The notes under the pieces were generated by a model. It had not been told where the DNA came from. It did not search any database and worked only from the letters and a program-made list of their open reading frames with translations. A stretch of DNA of 64,000 nt, from contig NZ_BPQM01000008.1 in assembly GCF_022179245.1 (NCBI RefSeq), forward strand, positions 18,267 through 82,266. The letters are read 5' to 3'. The position numbers and the translations under genes were made by a program. This document shows positions 34,068-43,475 of the stretch, in pieces (within the stretch, counting starts at the first letter, position 1; every line of letters starts with the position of its first letter). Source of the stretch: Methylobacterium gregans. GTDB lineage: Bacteria; Pseudomonadota; Alphaproteobacteria; Rhizobiales; Beijerinckiaceae.

Positions 34068-34363
34068 CGCCTGAAAACGGAGGGACGCGAGTTCGGTTTC
34101 AGCGTGGCGGTACGCTCGTTCGAGCGAGATGGGGCATCTGGCCTTCCATCCCGGGCGCGTCTCTGCCCAGAGGACCGCTTCGGCGCCGATATCGGCCGCA
34201 GAACCCGGCCGTTTTCGGGCAAGTGCCACAGGGTGTTCGTTGGGTCCCATGACACCACGTCCGGCAACGCGCCTGGCGACCCCCCGGGGGTGCAGAGGAC
34301 CTACCCCGGAACGCCCGATCCAGCGGGCGGTTGGCTGAGACAAGCAGAGACAGGGAGGCCGCC
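34068..34363. other. Divergent intergenic region
   Basis: 296 bp between the response regulator and a secreted small protein; it must carry both promoters. No convincing -35/-10 pair or operator is seen. Confidence 0.3.
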
Positions 34364-34645
34364 ATGAGGGCCATGATACGCGCCATCGTCGTCACGCTGG
34401 TGCTCGGGACCGCCGCCTATGCCGCCGAGGGCAGTCCCGCGACGGGCTCCGGGCAGACCCGTTCGGGTACCATGAACAGTACGGGCCCGAACGATGCGGG
34501 CTCCGGGTCGTCGCCGGGCGCGGCCGGAAGCGGCCCCTCGACCGGCGGCCTGAGCCGGTCCGGTACGGCCAACAGCACCGGCGCGAACGATGCGGGCTCG
34601 GGCGCGACGCCGGGCGCGAAGGGTGGTTCGAGCGGCGGCCGCTGA
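34364..34645 (+). CDS. Secreted Gly/Ser/Thr-rich small protein with internal repeat
   Basis: 93 aa from the ATG at 34364, 6 nt after GGGAGG. Signal peptide residues 1-19 (ending AAYA). The mature part is low complexity, with a duplicated unit: SGTMNSTGPNDAGSG at about 43-57 and SGTANSTGANDAGSG at about 74-88, each followed by a (S/A)(S/T)PGA(A/K)G segment. It is probably periplasmic or extracellular and disordered. Similar short proteins are common in Methylobacterium; function unknown. Confidence 0.7.
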   Translation: MRAMIRAIVVTLVLGTAAYAAEGSPATGSGQTRSGTMNSTGPNDAGSGSSPGAAGSGPSTGGLSRSGTANSTGANDAGSGATPGAKGGSSGGR

Positions 34646-34729
34646 TCCCGCCTCCGGTCGGGTCGGGCTCTGACGGGGCGCCGTCCCACGCTCGCCGTGC
34701 ATGCTGCAGGGGCGGGGGCGAATTCCGCT

Positions 34730-34912
34730 CTACGTCCGGCGCTTCGGCTTGGTCGAGCGCTTCCGCGGGGGCTTCCTGCCTGTGGCAGCCTTGGTCATCT
34801 CCGCGAGCGCCAGCTGTTGCTGACGCCGCGCAATGGATGTGGCGGTGCCGATCCACCACCCGGCCGCGCGGTTGGCGGCCGAGAGCCAGACGCTCAGAGC
34901 TGGGTTCTTCAT
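34730..34912 (-). CDS. Small basic protein, 60 aa
   Basis: ATG at 34912. Residues 1-35 form an amphipathic stretch (MKNPALSVWLSAANRAAGWW) and the last 18 residues are strongly basic (KAATGRKPPRKRSTKPKRRT). It resembles small methylobacterial proteins I have seen unnamed; the basic tail suggests nucleic-acid or membrane-surface contact. Monocistronic, converging with the Gly/Ser-rich gene. Confidence 0.6.
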   Translation of the reverse strand: MKNPALSVWLSAANRAAGWWIGTATSIARRQQQLALAEMTKAATGRKPPRKRSTKPKRRT

Positions 34913-35004
34913 GCGGACCTCGACGGGTCGGAGCCGGCCTACCGTACGTCAACGCGTCGGAGGCCGGAAGGTGGCCTCCGGCTTGCCCCAGCGCCCGCTT
35001 GTGC

Positions 35005-36504
35005 TCAGCGCCACTGCTCGAAGGCGCGCTGCATCACCTGCGCGCCGGTATTGCCCTTCTCGAAGGTGACCACCGCACGCTGCCCATTGGCGTAGCGCAG
35101 ACCCAGATCGAACCAGTTGCGGTGAAGCAGGAGGTCCGTGTTCCGGTCGACGTCGTTGCGCAGGGACGAGAGGCCGATCAGGAACAGATTCTCCCGCACC
35201 CGCACCGGCAGGCCGGATAGGGGCGAGCCCCGCGCGCCCTCCTCGTCCTTGGCCTGCAGCAGGCCGACATCCTGAACCGTGCGCTTGGCTGCCTCCGGCC
35301 CCGCGGGGCTGAAGGCGAGGCTCACGGTGTGCGAGGCCGGCAAGGTGGCGTCGAGGTTGCGCTGGATCGTCATTGTCAGCGTGAGCGCGTCCGGGATCGT
35401 GATCGTCGCGACGATCGCGGTCTGCAGGGGCTGACCCTGCTCGCCGCTCACCGACTCAAGCCGCCACAGGACGCGGCCCTGGTTCGTCACCGGCTGCGCG
35501 TCGGGTCCGCCGACGCCCTCCTCCAACAGCGTGGCGCGCTGCGCCACGGCCAGATCGGGCTGGGCTGGCACCGGAGCCGCCCCCTGGTTGGCCCCCTGGG
35601 CCGGAGCACGCGTCTCGGCGGGCGCCACGCGCTCGGCCGGCGCCGACTCGCCGCCGACCCGGTCCGCGAACTTCGCGTCCCCACCCTCGGGCTGCGTCTC
35701 CGCGCTACTCGGTCCGGTAGCCTGCAACTCGGTGGGCCGGTCGCGCAGCAGGTAGGCCGCGACTGCGATCGCGCCGATCACGCAGGTGAGCACCACGCCC
35801 ACGAAGGCGTTGCGCAACAGGCGCGAGCGGTTGCGCGGCGCCACTACGTCGATGCGCGGGCGCTGGCGTCCGTTCGCGACCTCGGGCGAGACCGCCGGCT
35901 CCGGAGCGGTCGTCGGCTCGGGCTGCGGGATCGGCTCCGAGACGGGCTCCGGCGCGGGCGTCCCCTCGGCGGCCGGCCGTGGCGGCGCGATCGGGATCGC
36001 CGGCTCCCGCGGGGGCTCGGCCGGCGTCGGGACGAAATGGGGCGGCGGCGCGGGCGGCAGGAAGGGCTCGGCCGGGTGCTCGGGCGGGGCAGCTTCCGCG
36101 AAGGCGGGCGCGGCCGGCTGCGGCACAGCGGGCGGAGGCGCCGGAAGCGGCGCCGGATCCGCCGGTGCGGGCATGGGCTCCGGCGTCCGCGGAGACGGCT
36201 CCGGCGGCTTCGACGGGGCCGCCGGCGGGATGGGCCCGATGCCTGAAGGTCCGGCGGCGGCCGGCTTCGGAGCCGGATCGTTGGCCGCGGCCGGGACGTC
36301 GTAGGTCGCTTCCAGGCGGGTGATCGCCGTGTCGAGCGCCCGACGCTCGGTGTCGATGTCGTCCTCGCTCAGGGGCGGGTCGATCGAGCGGAGTTGGGCG
36401 ACCAGGGCGTTGCGCGCCCGGTCGTAGACGGCCCGGCGCATCGCGGGCGTCCGGTCGGGCAGCGCGTCGAGGGCGCGCGCCAGCAGCGGGTAGTAATCGG
36501 CCAT
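35005..36504 (-). CDS. Proline-rich single-pass membrane protein
   Basis: 499 aa. Residues 1-70 are a helical cytoplasmic domain (MADYYPLLARALDALPDRTP, then RRAVYDRARNALVAQLR); 75-215 are Pro/Ala/Glu-rich and disordered; one membrane helix at about 232-252 (NAFVGVVLTCVIGAIAVAAY); then a linker and a C-terminal domain of about 180 residues (RVLWRLESVS, LRNDVDRNTDLLL, WFDLGLRYANGQ). The arrangement is known in Hyphomicrobiales without a defined function, often near purA as here (62 bp upstream on the same strand). The C-terminal domain is predicted to be periplasmic. Confidence 0.75.
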   Translation of the reverse strand: MADYYPLLARALDALPDRTPAMRRAVYDRARNALVAQLRSIDPPLSEDDIDTERRALDTAITRLEATYDVPAAANDPAPKPAAAGPSGIGPIPPAAPSKPPEPSPRTPEPMPAPADPAPLPAPPPAVPQPAAPAFAEAAPPEHPAEPFLPPAPPPHFVPTPAEPPREPAIPIAPPRPAAEGTPAPEPVSEPIPQPEPTTAPEPAVSPEVANGRQRPRIDVVAPRNRSRLLRNAFVGVVLTCVIGAIAVAAYLLRDRPTELQATGPSSAETQPEGGDAKFADRVGGESAPAERVAPAETRAPAQGANQGAAPVPAQPDLAVAQRATLLEEGVGGPDAQPVTNQGRVLWRLESVSGEQGQPLQTAIVATITIPDALTLTMTIQRNLDATLPASHTVSLAFSPAGPEAAKRTVQDVGLLQAKDEEGARGSPLSGLPVRVRENLFLIGLSSLRNDVDRNTDLLLHRNWFDLGLRYANGQRAVVTFEKGNTGAQVMQRAFEQWR

Positions 36505-36566
36505 CGTCCCCGGTCCGGTCCCCTACGGGCTGGCTTCGGACGCGCCGCGCCCGAAGCTCGCGCTGC

Positions 36567-37859
36567 CTAGTCCTCGAAGGGGTTGTGCATCAGGATGGTG
36601 TCGTCGCGCTCCGGCGAGGTCGAGAGCAGGGCGACCGGCGCCCCGATCAGTTCCTCGATCCGGCGCACGTACTTGATTGCCTGAGCCGGCAGCTCCGCCC
36701 AGGAGCGGGCGCCCGCCGTCGTCTCGGCCCAGCCCGGGATCTCCTCGTAGATCGGCTCGACGCGCGCCTGAGCCGCCTGGCTCGCCGGCAGGTGGTCGAT
36801 GGTCTGGCCGTCGAGGCGGTAGCCGGTGCAGATCCGGATGGTCTCGAAGCCGTCGAGGATGTCGAGCTTGGTCAGCGCGATGCCGTGGATGCCCGACGTC
36901 CGCACGGTCTGGCGCACCAGCACCGCGTCGAACCAGCCGCAGCGGCGCTTGCGGCCCGTGTTGACGCCGAACTCGCGGCCCTTCGCGCCGATCGTCTCGC
37001 CGATCTCGTCGAACAGCTCCGTCGGGAACGGCCCCTCGCCGACGCGGGTCGTGTAGGCCTTGGCGATGCCCAGCACGTAGCCGATCGCGCCGGGCCCGAG
37101 GCCCGAACCGGTCGCGGCCTGGGCGGCGACGATGTTGGACGAGGTGACGAACGGGTAGGTGCCGTGGTCCACGTCGAGGAGCGCGCCCTGCGCGCCCTCG
37201 AACAGGATGCGCTTGCCGTGGCGGCGCTCCTCGTCGAGCAGCGACCAGACCGGCGCAACGTAGGGCAGGATGGTCGGCGCGATCGCCTTGAGCTCGCCGA
37301 GCAGCGCCCCCGCATCGACCTCGTCGATGCCGAGACCGCGGCGCAGCGCGTTGTGGTGGGCGAGCAGGCGCTCGATCTTGGCGGGCAGCGTCTCGGGATC
37401 GGCGAGGTCGACGACGCGGATCGCGCGCCGGCCGACCTTGTCCTCGTAGGCCGGGCCGATGCCGCGCTTGGTCGTGCCAATCTTGAGCCCGGCATTCGCG
37501 GTCTCGCGGAAATGATCGAGCTCGCGGTGGAGCGGCAGGATCAGCGTGGCGTTGTCGGCGATGCGCAGGGAGCGCGGCGAGACCTCGACGCCCTGCTGCT
37601 GGATCCGGGCGATCTCGTCCACAAGGTGCCAGGGATCGACCACGACGCCGTTGCCGATGACCGAGAGCTTGCCGCCGCGCACCACGCCGGAGGGCAGCAG
37701 CGCCAGCTTGTAGGTGACGCCGTCGATGACGAGGGTGTGGCCCGCGTTGTGCCCGCCCTGGAAGCGCACCACGATGTCGGCCTGCTCCGAGAGCCAGTCG
37801 ACGATCTTGCCCTTCCCCTCGTCGCCCCACTGGGCGCCTACGACGACGACGTTCGCCAT
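36567..37859 (-). CDS. purA: Adenylosuccinate synthetase
   Basis: 430 aa, full length. It joins IMP and aspartate with GTP in AMP synthesis. The N-terminal GTP-binding loop [14 protein letters not shown] has the catalytic Asp, and GGHNAGHT the catalytic His; [14 protein letters not shown] and CGWFDAV (IMP contacts) follow, and the C-terminal [11 protein letters not shown] is a nucleotide-binding element. ATG at 37859. Divergent from pepN across 211 bp. Confidence 0.98.
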   Translation of the reverse strand: MANVVVVGAQWGDEGKGKIVDWLSEQADIVVRFQGGHNAGHTLVIDGVTYKLALLPSGVVRGGKLSVIGNGVVVDPWHLVDEIARIQQQGVEVSPRSLRIADNATLILPLHRELDHFRETANAGLKIGTTKRGIGPAYEDKVGRRAIRVVDLADPETLPAKIERLLAHHNALRRGLGIDEVDAGALLGELKAIAPTILPYVAPVWSLLDEERRHGKRILFEGAQGALLDVDHGTYPFVTSSNIVAAQAATGSGLGPGAIGYVLGIAKAYTTRVGEGPFPTELFDEIGETIGAKGREFGVNTGRKRRCGWFDAVLVRQTVRTSGIHGIALTKLDILDGFETIRICTGYRLDGQTIDHLPASQAAQARVEPIYEEIPGWAETTAGARSWAELPAQAIKYVRRIEELIGAPVALLSTSPERDDTILMHNPFED

Positions 37860-38070
37860 GCGTGCCTTCGATCCGTGTGTTGTGCCAGCGGACGATAAGC
37901 CGGCTGTGCGCGGGTAACCCGTTGCCGTGAGACCCTTTCCGCGATCCCGCCCGGGAAATCAAGCAAGCCGCCGCGCGGCAGCGGTGCATGGCGGACGGGA
38001 CGCTGCGCGACAGGGGCGCCGGAGCCGCCTAGAAGTTCCACCAGACCGGCCCGAGCGGAGACCCGAGACG

Positions 38071-40683
38071 ATGCGCACCGAGACGCCCCCGCTGATCCAC
38101 CTCGCGGATTACCGGCCGAGCGACCACCTGATCGACCGGGTCGATCTCGACGTTCAGCTCGACCCGCACCGCACCCGGATCACGGCGGTGCTGAGCCTGC
38201 GCCCGAACCCGGCGGGCGCGGCCGGGGCGCCTCTGCGGCTCGACGGGGACGACCTCCGCCTCGTCGCGCTCGACCTCGACGGCGCACCGCCGGCGCCCGG
38301 CAGCGTCACGGCGGGACCGCAGGGGCTGGAGATCGCCGAGCCGCCGCAGCGCCCCTTCACCCTGACGGTCGTCACCGAGATCGACCCCACCGCCAACACC
38401 AAGCTGATGGGGCTCTATCGCTCGAGCGGCGTCTACTGCACCCAGTGCGAGGCGGACGGGTTCCGCCGCATCACCTACTTCCTCGACCGGCCGGACGTGC
38501 TCTCGGTCTACACCACCCGGATCGAGGCCGAGCGGGACGCGGCGCCCGTGCTCCTCGGCAACGGCAACCCGGTCGAGAGCGGCTCGGTCCCCGGCACCGA
38601 CCGGCACTACGCCGTCTGGCACGATCCGCACCCGAAGCCCGCCTACCTGTTCGCGCTGGTCGGCGGACGGCTCGGATCCGTCGAGACCACCTTCCGCACG
38701 ATGGAGGGGCGGGACGTGCGGGTCGCCGTCCTCGTCGAGCCCGGCAAGGAGGAGCGCGCCGCCTACGCCCTCGACGCGGTGATCCGCTCGATGCGCTGGG
38801 ACGAGGAGGCGTTCGGCCGCCCCTACGACCTCGACGTGTTCAACGTCGTCGCCGTCTCCGACTTCAACATGGGGGCGATGGAGAACAAGGGCCTCAACAT
38901 CTTCAACGACAAGTACGTGCTTGCGTCGCCCGAGACCGCCACCGACGCCGACTACGCGGCGATCGAGGCCATCATCGCGCACGAGTATTTCCACAACTGG
39001 TCGGGCAACCGCGTCACCTGCCGCGACTGGTTCCAGCTCTGCCTGAAGGAGGGCCTCACGGTCTTCCGCGACCAGGAATTCTCCTCCGACATGCGCTCGC
39101 GCGCGGTGCATCGGATCGGCGAGGTGCGGGCCCTGCGCGCCCGGCAGTTTCCCGAGGATGCCGGGCCGCTGCGCCACCCCGTGCGCCCGACGGCCTACGC
39201 CGAGATCAACAACTTCTACACGGCGACCGTCTACGAGAAGGGCGCCGAGATCGTGCGCATGCTCAAGACCCTGCTGGGCTCCGAGGCCTTCCGGGCCGGC
39301 ATGGACCGCTACTACGCGGAGAACGACGGGCGCGCGGCCACGGTCGAGGATTTCCTGGCGGCGTTCGAGGCGGTGAGCGGGCGCGACCTAGCGGCTTTCG
39401 CGCAATGGTACGCCCGGCCCGGCACGCCGCTCCTGACGGCCTCGGGCCGCTACGACGCGGCGGCGCGGCGCTACGACCTGACGCTGAAGCAGAGCTTCGA
39501 CGACGGCGAACCTCTCGTGATCCCCGTGGCGCTCGGCCTCGTCGGCGCGGGCGGCGCCCTCGACGGTGCGGTCTGCCCGGAGGTGCGGGACGGGGTCTAC
39601 GTGCTGGGCGCCCGGGAGGCGACGATCCGCTTCGCGGAGGTGCCGGAGCCGCCGGTGCCCTCGCTGCTGCGCGGCTTCTCGGCCCCGGTCCGGCTCCAGG
39701 CCGATCTCTCCGAGGCCGACCACCTGCGGCTGCTCGCCCACGACACCGACCCGTTCAACCGCTGGCAGGCTGCCCAGAGCGTGGCGCACGGGCTGATGCG
39801 CGGCGGCGGCCTGGCGACCGCCTTCGCGGAGGCGCTTGGCCTGCTCCTCGACCGCGAGGGCGCACGCGATCCGGCCTTCGCGGCCCTGGCGCTCGCAATC
39901 CCGAGCGAGGGCGAGGTCGCCAACGAGATGCGGGCGGAGGTCGATCCGGACGCGATCCACGCCGCGCGCACCGCGCTCCGCCGCGATCTCGGCCGTGCGC
40001 TCCGCCCGCGGCTCGACGCGCTCTGGGACGCGCTCGCGGATGCGCCGGGCACGCCCTACAGCCCCGACGCCGCGGCGGCCGGGCGGCGTGCGCTCCGCAA
40101 CGCCGCCCTCGACCTCGTGGCGGCGGGCGACCCGGAGACCGGTGCGGTCCGCGCCGCGTCGCAGCTCGCGGCGGCCACCAACATGACCGACCGCCTGGCG
40201 GCGCTCGGCACGCTGGCGCTGATTCCCGGCGAGCCCCGGGAGGCCGCGCTCGCCGCCTTCGCCGAGCGCTACGCGAGCGAGCCGCTCGTCCTCGACAAGT
40301 GGTTCGCCGTCCAGGCGATGATTCCGGAGGACGGCACCCTCGCGCGCATTGAGCGCCTGAAGGCGCACCCGGCCTTCGCGATGACGAATCCCAACCGCGT
40401 CCGGGCGCTGATCGGCTCGTTCGCCTTCGGCAACCCGACCCAGTTCGCCCGGGCGGACGGGGCCGGCTTCACCCTCGTCGCCGACACCGTGGCGGCGCTC
40501 GATACGACCAATCCGCAGGTCGCCGCCAAGCTGCTCACGGCCTTCGGATCCTGGCGTCGGCTAAAAAAATCGCGTGGTTGTCAGGCAGAGGAAATCCTCA
40601 AGCGGATCAAGGCGATCCCTAGCCTGTCGCGGGACGTCGCCGACATCGCGGCCCGGAGTCTGGCACCAGTTAACCATCTGTAA
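38071..40683 (+). CDS. pepN: Aminopeptidase N (M1 zinc peptidase)
   Basis: 870 aa, typical for the bacterial PepN subgroup. Exopeptidase motif GAMEN (about 268-272), zinc site HEYFHNW (about 303) with the third ligand Glu in LKEGLTVFRDQEF, and the catalytic Tyr in NNFYTATVYEKGAE. The C-terminal DUF3458 helical domain is present. ATG at 38071 after CCGAGACG. Oddity: a run of seven A (40563-40569) and a locally low-GC, Lys-rich stretch (RLKKSRG) near the C-terminus, unlike the rest of the gene; the last 35 residues may have been altered by indels yet remain open. The stop codon lies inside a CtrA-like box. Confidence 0.97.
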   Translation: MRTETPPLIHLADYRPSDHLIDRVDLDVQLDPHRTRITAVLSLRPNPAGAAGAPLRLDGDDLRLVALDLDGAPPAPGSVTAGPQGLEIAEPPQRPFTLTVVTEIDPTANTKLMGLYRSSGVYCTQCEADGFRRITYFLDRPDVLSVYTTRIEAERDAAPVLLGNGNPVESGSVPGTDRHYAVWHDPHPKPAYLFALVGGRLGSVETTFRTMEGRDVRVAVLVEPGKEERAAYALDAVIRSMRWDEEAFGRPYDLDVFNVVAVSDFNMGAMENKGLNIFNDKYVLASPETATDADYAAIEAIIAHEYFHNWSGNRVTCRDWFQLCLKEGLTVFRDQEFSSDMRSRAVHRIGEVRALRARQFPEDAGPLRHPVRPTAYAEINNFYTATVYEKGAEIVRMLKTLLGSEAFRAGMDRYYAENDGRAATVEDFLAAFEAVSGRDLAAFAQWYARPGTPLLTASGRYDAAARRYDLTLKQSFDDGEPLVIPVALGLVGAGGALDGAVCPEVRDGVYVLGAREATIRFAEVPEPPVPSLLRGFSAPVRLQADLSEADHLRLLAHDTDPFNRWQAAQSVAHGLMRGGGLATAFAEALGLLLDREGARDPAFAALALAIPSEGEVANEMRAEVDPDAIHAARTALRRDLGRALRPRLDALWDALADAPGTPYSPDAAAAGRRALRNAALDLVAAGDPETGAVRAASQLAAATNMTDRLAALGTLALIPGEPREAALAAFAERYASEPLVLDKWFAVQAMIPEDGTLARIERLKAHPAFAMTNPNRVRALIGSFAFGNPTQFARADGAGFTLVADTVAALDTTNPQVAAKLLTAFGSWRRLKKSRGCQAEEILKRIKAIPSLSRDVADIAARSLAPVNHL

Positions 40684-40684
40684 A
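40670..40684. promoter_or_regulatory. CtrA-like box upstream of the PleC-like gene
   Basis: TTAACCATCTGTAAA matches the CtrA consensus TTAA-N7-TTAA at 7 of 8 positions, including the common TTAACCAT half. It overlaps the pepN stop and lies 172 bp before the kinase start. Binding is inferred. Confidence 0.5.
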
Positions 40685-40855
40685 CCATATCGAAAAGGGC
40701 GGTGGGGCGATTCGGCCACAGCCTCTCCGTGTCAAGCTGAGACCGCAAAAATCCGTGGACAATCGCGACCGCGGCGGGGCATATTGAATCCAGATTCGGG
40801 ACGGCGCGGAGCGCCTCCCGACATCCCGATTTCCCCCCTGGGACGAGGTCCGGAC

Positions 40856-43207
40856 ATGCCGGAGGCGGCTTCCGCTTCCCTCTCCGCGCGTGCGGACACG
40901 ATCCTGGGCGTCCGCTGGCCGGCCCGCGCCAGGAGCGGTCGCCTCGCCCGGGTCGAAGCGGGCCTGCGCTACGCCATCCCTGCTCTGCTCTCTTGCTTCC
41001 TGGCCTGCCTCGTCGGCCTCACCGTCGTCCATGTCCGCGGCGAGCGCGAGGAGATCGTGGCAGCCGCCGCGAGCGAGATCGCCACGACGCTCCGGCTTGC
41101 CGCCGCGCTGCCGGGCGGCTCTCTCGACCTTGAGGCTCTCGCGGCGGGTCAGGCCCGGATCGAGCGGCGCCTGCTGCTGGTCTCCCATGACGAGCGCGTC
41201 GTCGTGGCACAGCCGCCGCTGCCGGCCGGCACGGACCGGCTCGCGCAGGTGCTTGGAGACGCGGAGGCGCTGACCGCCCTCGGACAGCGCGCCGGAACCC
41301 TCACCCTGACGATCCCAGGGGGCGAGACGGCGCTCGCCGCGATGCGGCGCCTGCCGGACGGGCAGCGCCTCGCCGTGGTCCAACCCCTCGCGCCGCTGCT
41401 GGCCGGCTGGCGCGAGCGCGCCCGCGACCAAGCGGTGCTGGTCGGAGCCGCGATCCTCGTCATCCTCGGCGTTGCCGTGGCCTACGGGCTCCAGAGCCGC
41501 CGGGCGCAATCGGCCGACCGGGTCTGCGAGCAGATCCGCCAGCGCCTCGACATCGCCCTCGGGCGCGGCGGCTGCGGCCTCTGGGACTGGGACATCCCGC
41601 GCGGGCGGATCTACTGGTCGAACTCGATGTACGCGCTCCTCGGCTACCGGCGCGAGCACGAGTACCTTTCCTTCGGCACGGTGAACGCCCTCGTCCACCC
41701 GGACGACGGCGACCTCTACAGCCTCGCCCGGGGGCTGGCCGCCAACCAGACCACCGTGGACCATGCCTTCCGGATGCGGGGCGCCGACGGTGCCTATGTC
41801 TGGCTGCGCACCCGCGCCGAGGTGGTGCCGGACGCCGCCGACGGCGGCAGCCACCTCGTGGGCATTGCCATTGACGTGAGCGAGCAGCACCAGCTCGCCG
41901 AAACCAGCGCCACCGCCGACATGCGCCTGCGCGACGCGATCGAGGCGATCTCCGAGGCCTTCGTGCTCTGGGACACCGGGAACAAGCTGGTCCTGTGCAA
42001 TTCGAAATTCCGCCACCTGCACGCCCTCAACCCGGAAGACGCACAGCCCGGGCGCCGCTACGCCGAGGTGATGAGCCGGGGCATGCTGCCCCAGATCCGG
42101 CGCGAGTTACCGGAATCGGGCGCGGCCACGGCCCGCACCTTCGAGGCCGAGCTGACGGACGGGCGCTGGCTCCAGATCAGCGAGCGCCGCACCAAGGACG
42201 GCGGCTACGTCTCGGTCGGCACCGACATCACCAGTCTCAAGCGCCACCAGGAGCAGCTCGTCGCCTCCGAGCGCGAGCTGATCGAGACGGTCAAGGACCT
42301 CAAGCGCTCCCGCCGCACCCTCGAGGTCCAGACCCAGCAGCTCGCCGACCTCGCCGAGCGCTACCTCGACCAGAAGGCCACCGCCGAGACCGCCAGTCAG
42401 GCGAAATCCGATTTCCTCGCCAACATGAGCCACGAGTTGCGCACGCCGCTCAACGCGATCATCGGCTTCGCGGACGTGATGGCCAGCGAGGTGTTCGGCC
42501 CCCTGGGCTCGCCGCGCTACACCGAGTACTGCCGCGACATCGGCGAAAGCGGGCACTACCTGCTCTCGGTCATCGACGACATCCTCAACATGTCCCGCAT
42601 CGAGGGGCACCGCGTCCGCCTCGCCCCCCGCGAGATCCCGGCGGAGCAGGCGGTGGGCGCCGCGCTGAAGCTGGTCGCCGAGGCGGCGCGGGCGAAATCG
42701 CTCCATGTCGGCCTCGACATCGCGCCGGACCTGACCGTGCTCGCCGACGAGCGCGCCCTGCACCAGATCCTGACCAACCTCCTGCAGAACGCCGTGAAGT
42801 TCACGCCCGCGGAGGGCAGCGTCGTGGTGCGGGCGCGCCGGGCCGGCGACTGCACGCACATCTTCGTGGAGGATACGGGCATCGGCATCCCGCGCACCAT
42901 TCTGCCGCGACTCGGCCAGCCCTTTGTGCAGGTCGAGACCAACATGACCCGCAGCCACAAGGGCTCGGGGCTCGGCCTCGCCATCGCGCGCTCGATGGCA
43001 GAGCTGCACGGCGGCTCCCTGCGGATCCGCTCCGAGGTCGATCAGGGCACGATCGTACTGGTGCGCCTGCCCGCCCCCACCTTGGATCGCCTGGCTCAGG
43101 CCGCCGCGGCGGAGGCGTCCGATGCGGGCGCGCAGGAGACGGTCGCCGCCCTGCGCGAGGCCTCGGGCGCCACGCGCCGCCGCGAGATGGCCCGCGCGGC
43201 GATCTGA
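40856..43207 (+). CDS. PAS-domain membrane sensor histidine kinase, PleC-like
   Basis: 783 aa from the ATG at 40856. Two membrane helices (about 39-60 and 193-212) flank a periplasmic sensor; two PAS domains follow (about 232-345 and 355-462), a coiled coil (463-515), HisKA with His526 (NMSHELRTPLNAIIGFADVM), then HATPase with N-box NLLQNAVKFTP, G1 EDTGIGIP and G2 KGSGLGLAIA. This layout, and the YCRDIGESGHYLLSVIDDIL segment of the helix after the H-box, resemble alphaproteobacterial PleC, which controls DivK/PleD phosphorylation at the pole. Upstream lie a CtrA-like box and three GANTC sites. PleC identity is inferred from architecture. Confidence 0.88.
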   Translation: MPEAASASLSARADTILGVRWPARARSGRLARVEAGLRYAIPALLSCFLACLVGLTVVHVRGEREEIVAAAASEIATTLRLAAALPGGSLDLEALAAGQARIERRLLLVSHDERVVVAQPPLPAGTDRLAQVLGDAEALTALGQRAGTLTLTIPGGETALAAMRRLPDGQRLAVVQPLAPLLAGWRERARDQAVLVGAAILVILGVAVAYGLQSRRAQSADRVCEQIRQRLDIALGRGGCGLWDWDIPRGRIYWSNSMYALLGYRREHEYLSFGTVNALVHPDDGDLYSLARGLAANQTTVDHAFRMRGADGAYVWLRTRAEVVPDAADGGSHLVGIAIDVSEQHQLAETSATADMRLRDAIEAISEAFVLWDTGNKLVLCNSKFRHLHALNPEDAQPGRRYAEVMSRGMLPQIRRELPESGAATARTFEAELTDGRWLQISERRTKDGGYVSVGTDITSLKRHQEQLVASERELIETVKDLKRSRRTLEVQTQQLADLAERYLDQKATAETASQAKSDFLANMSHELRTPLNAIIGFADVMASEVFGPLGSPRYTEYCRDIGESGHYLLSVIDDILNMSRIEGHRVRLAPREIPAEQAVGAALKLVAEAARAKSLHVGLDIAPDLTVLADERALHQILTNLLQNAVKFTPAEGSVVVRARRAGDCTHIFVEDTGIGIPRTILPRLGQPFVQVETNMTRSHKGSGLGLAIARSMAELHGGSLRIRSEVDQGTIVLVRLPAPTLDRLAQAAAAEASDAGAQETVAALREASGATRRREMARAAI

Positions 43208-43231
43208 AGGAGGCCGCTTCCGGGCGGGGTC

Positions 43232-43292
43232 GGATCTCGGGAGGACCCTTTCCCGGACGCCCGGAGCGTCAGCGGAGGGTGATCCGAGATCC
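43232..43292. repeat. 9-bp inverted repeat between convergent genes
   Basis: GGATCTCGG (43232-43240) and CCGAGATCC (43284-43292) are perfectly complementary with a 43-nt loop, 24 bp after the PleC-like stop. They could help end transcription from either side; no T-run. Nothing else is seen in 43208-43475. Confidence 0.3.
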
Positions 43293-43475
43293 AGCGCGGG
43301 AAGGCGCGAAGCGTCCGTCTGCTGCAGCGCTCCTGAAGGATGCCGCTGTGCGGGACCTGATTGTCTGGATCCTGGGTCACCTTCCACTGCGTTCCAGGCG
43401 TCCCGGAAAGGGCCGTAGCTTCAGCCGCTTGCGGTCGCCGAGGCAACCGGCCCGATCGTGCGGCAGCTCCGCTCC

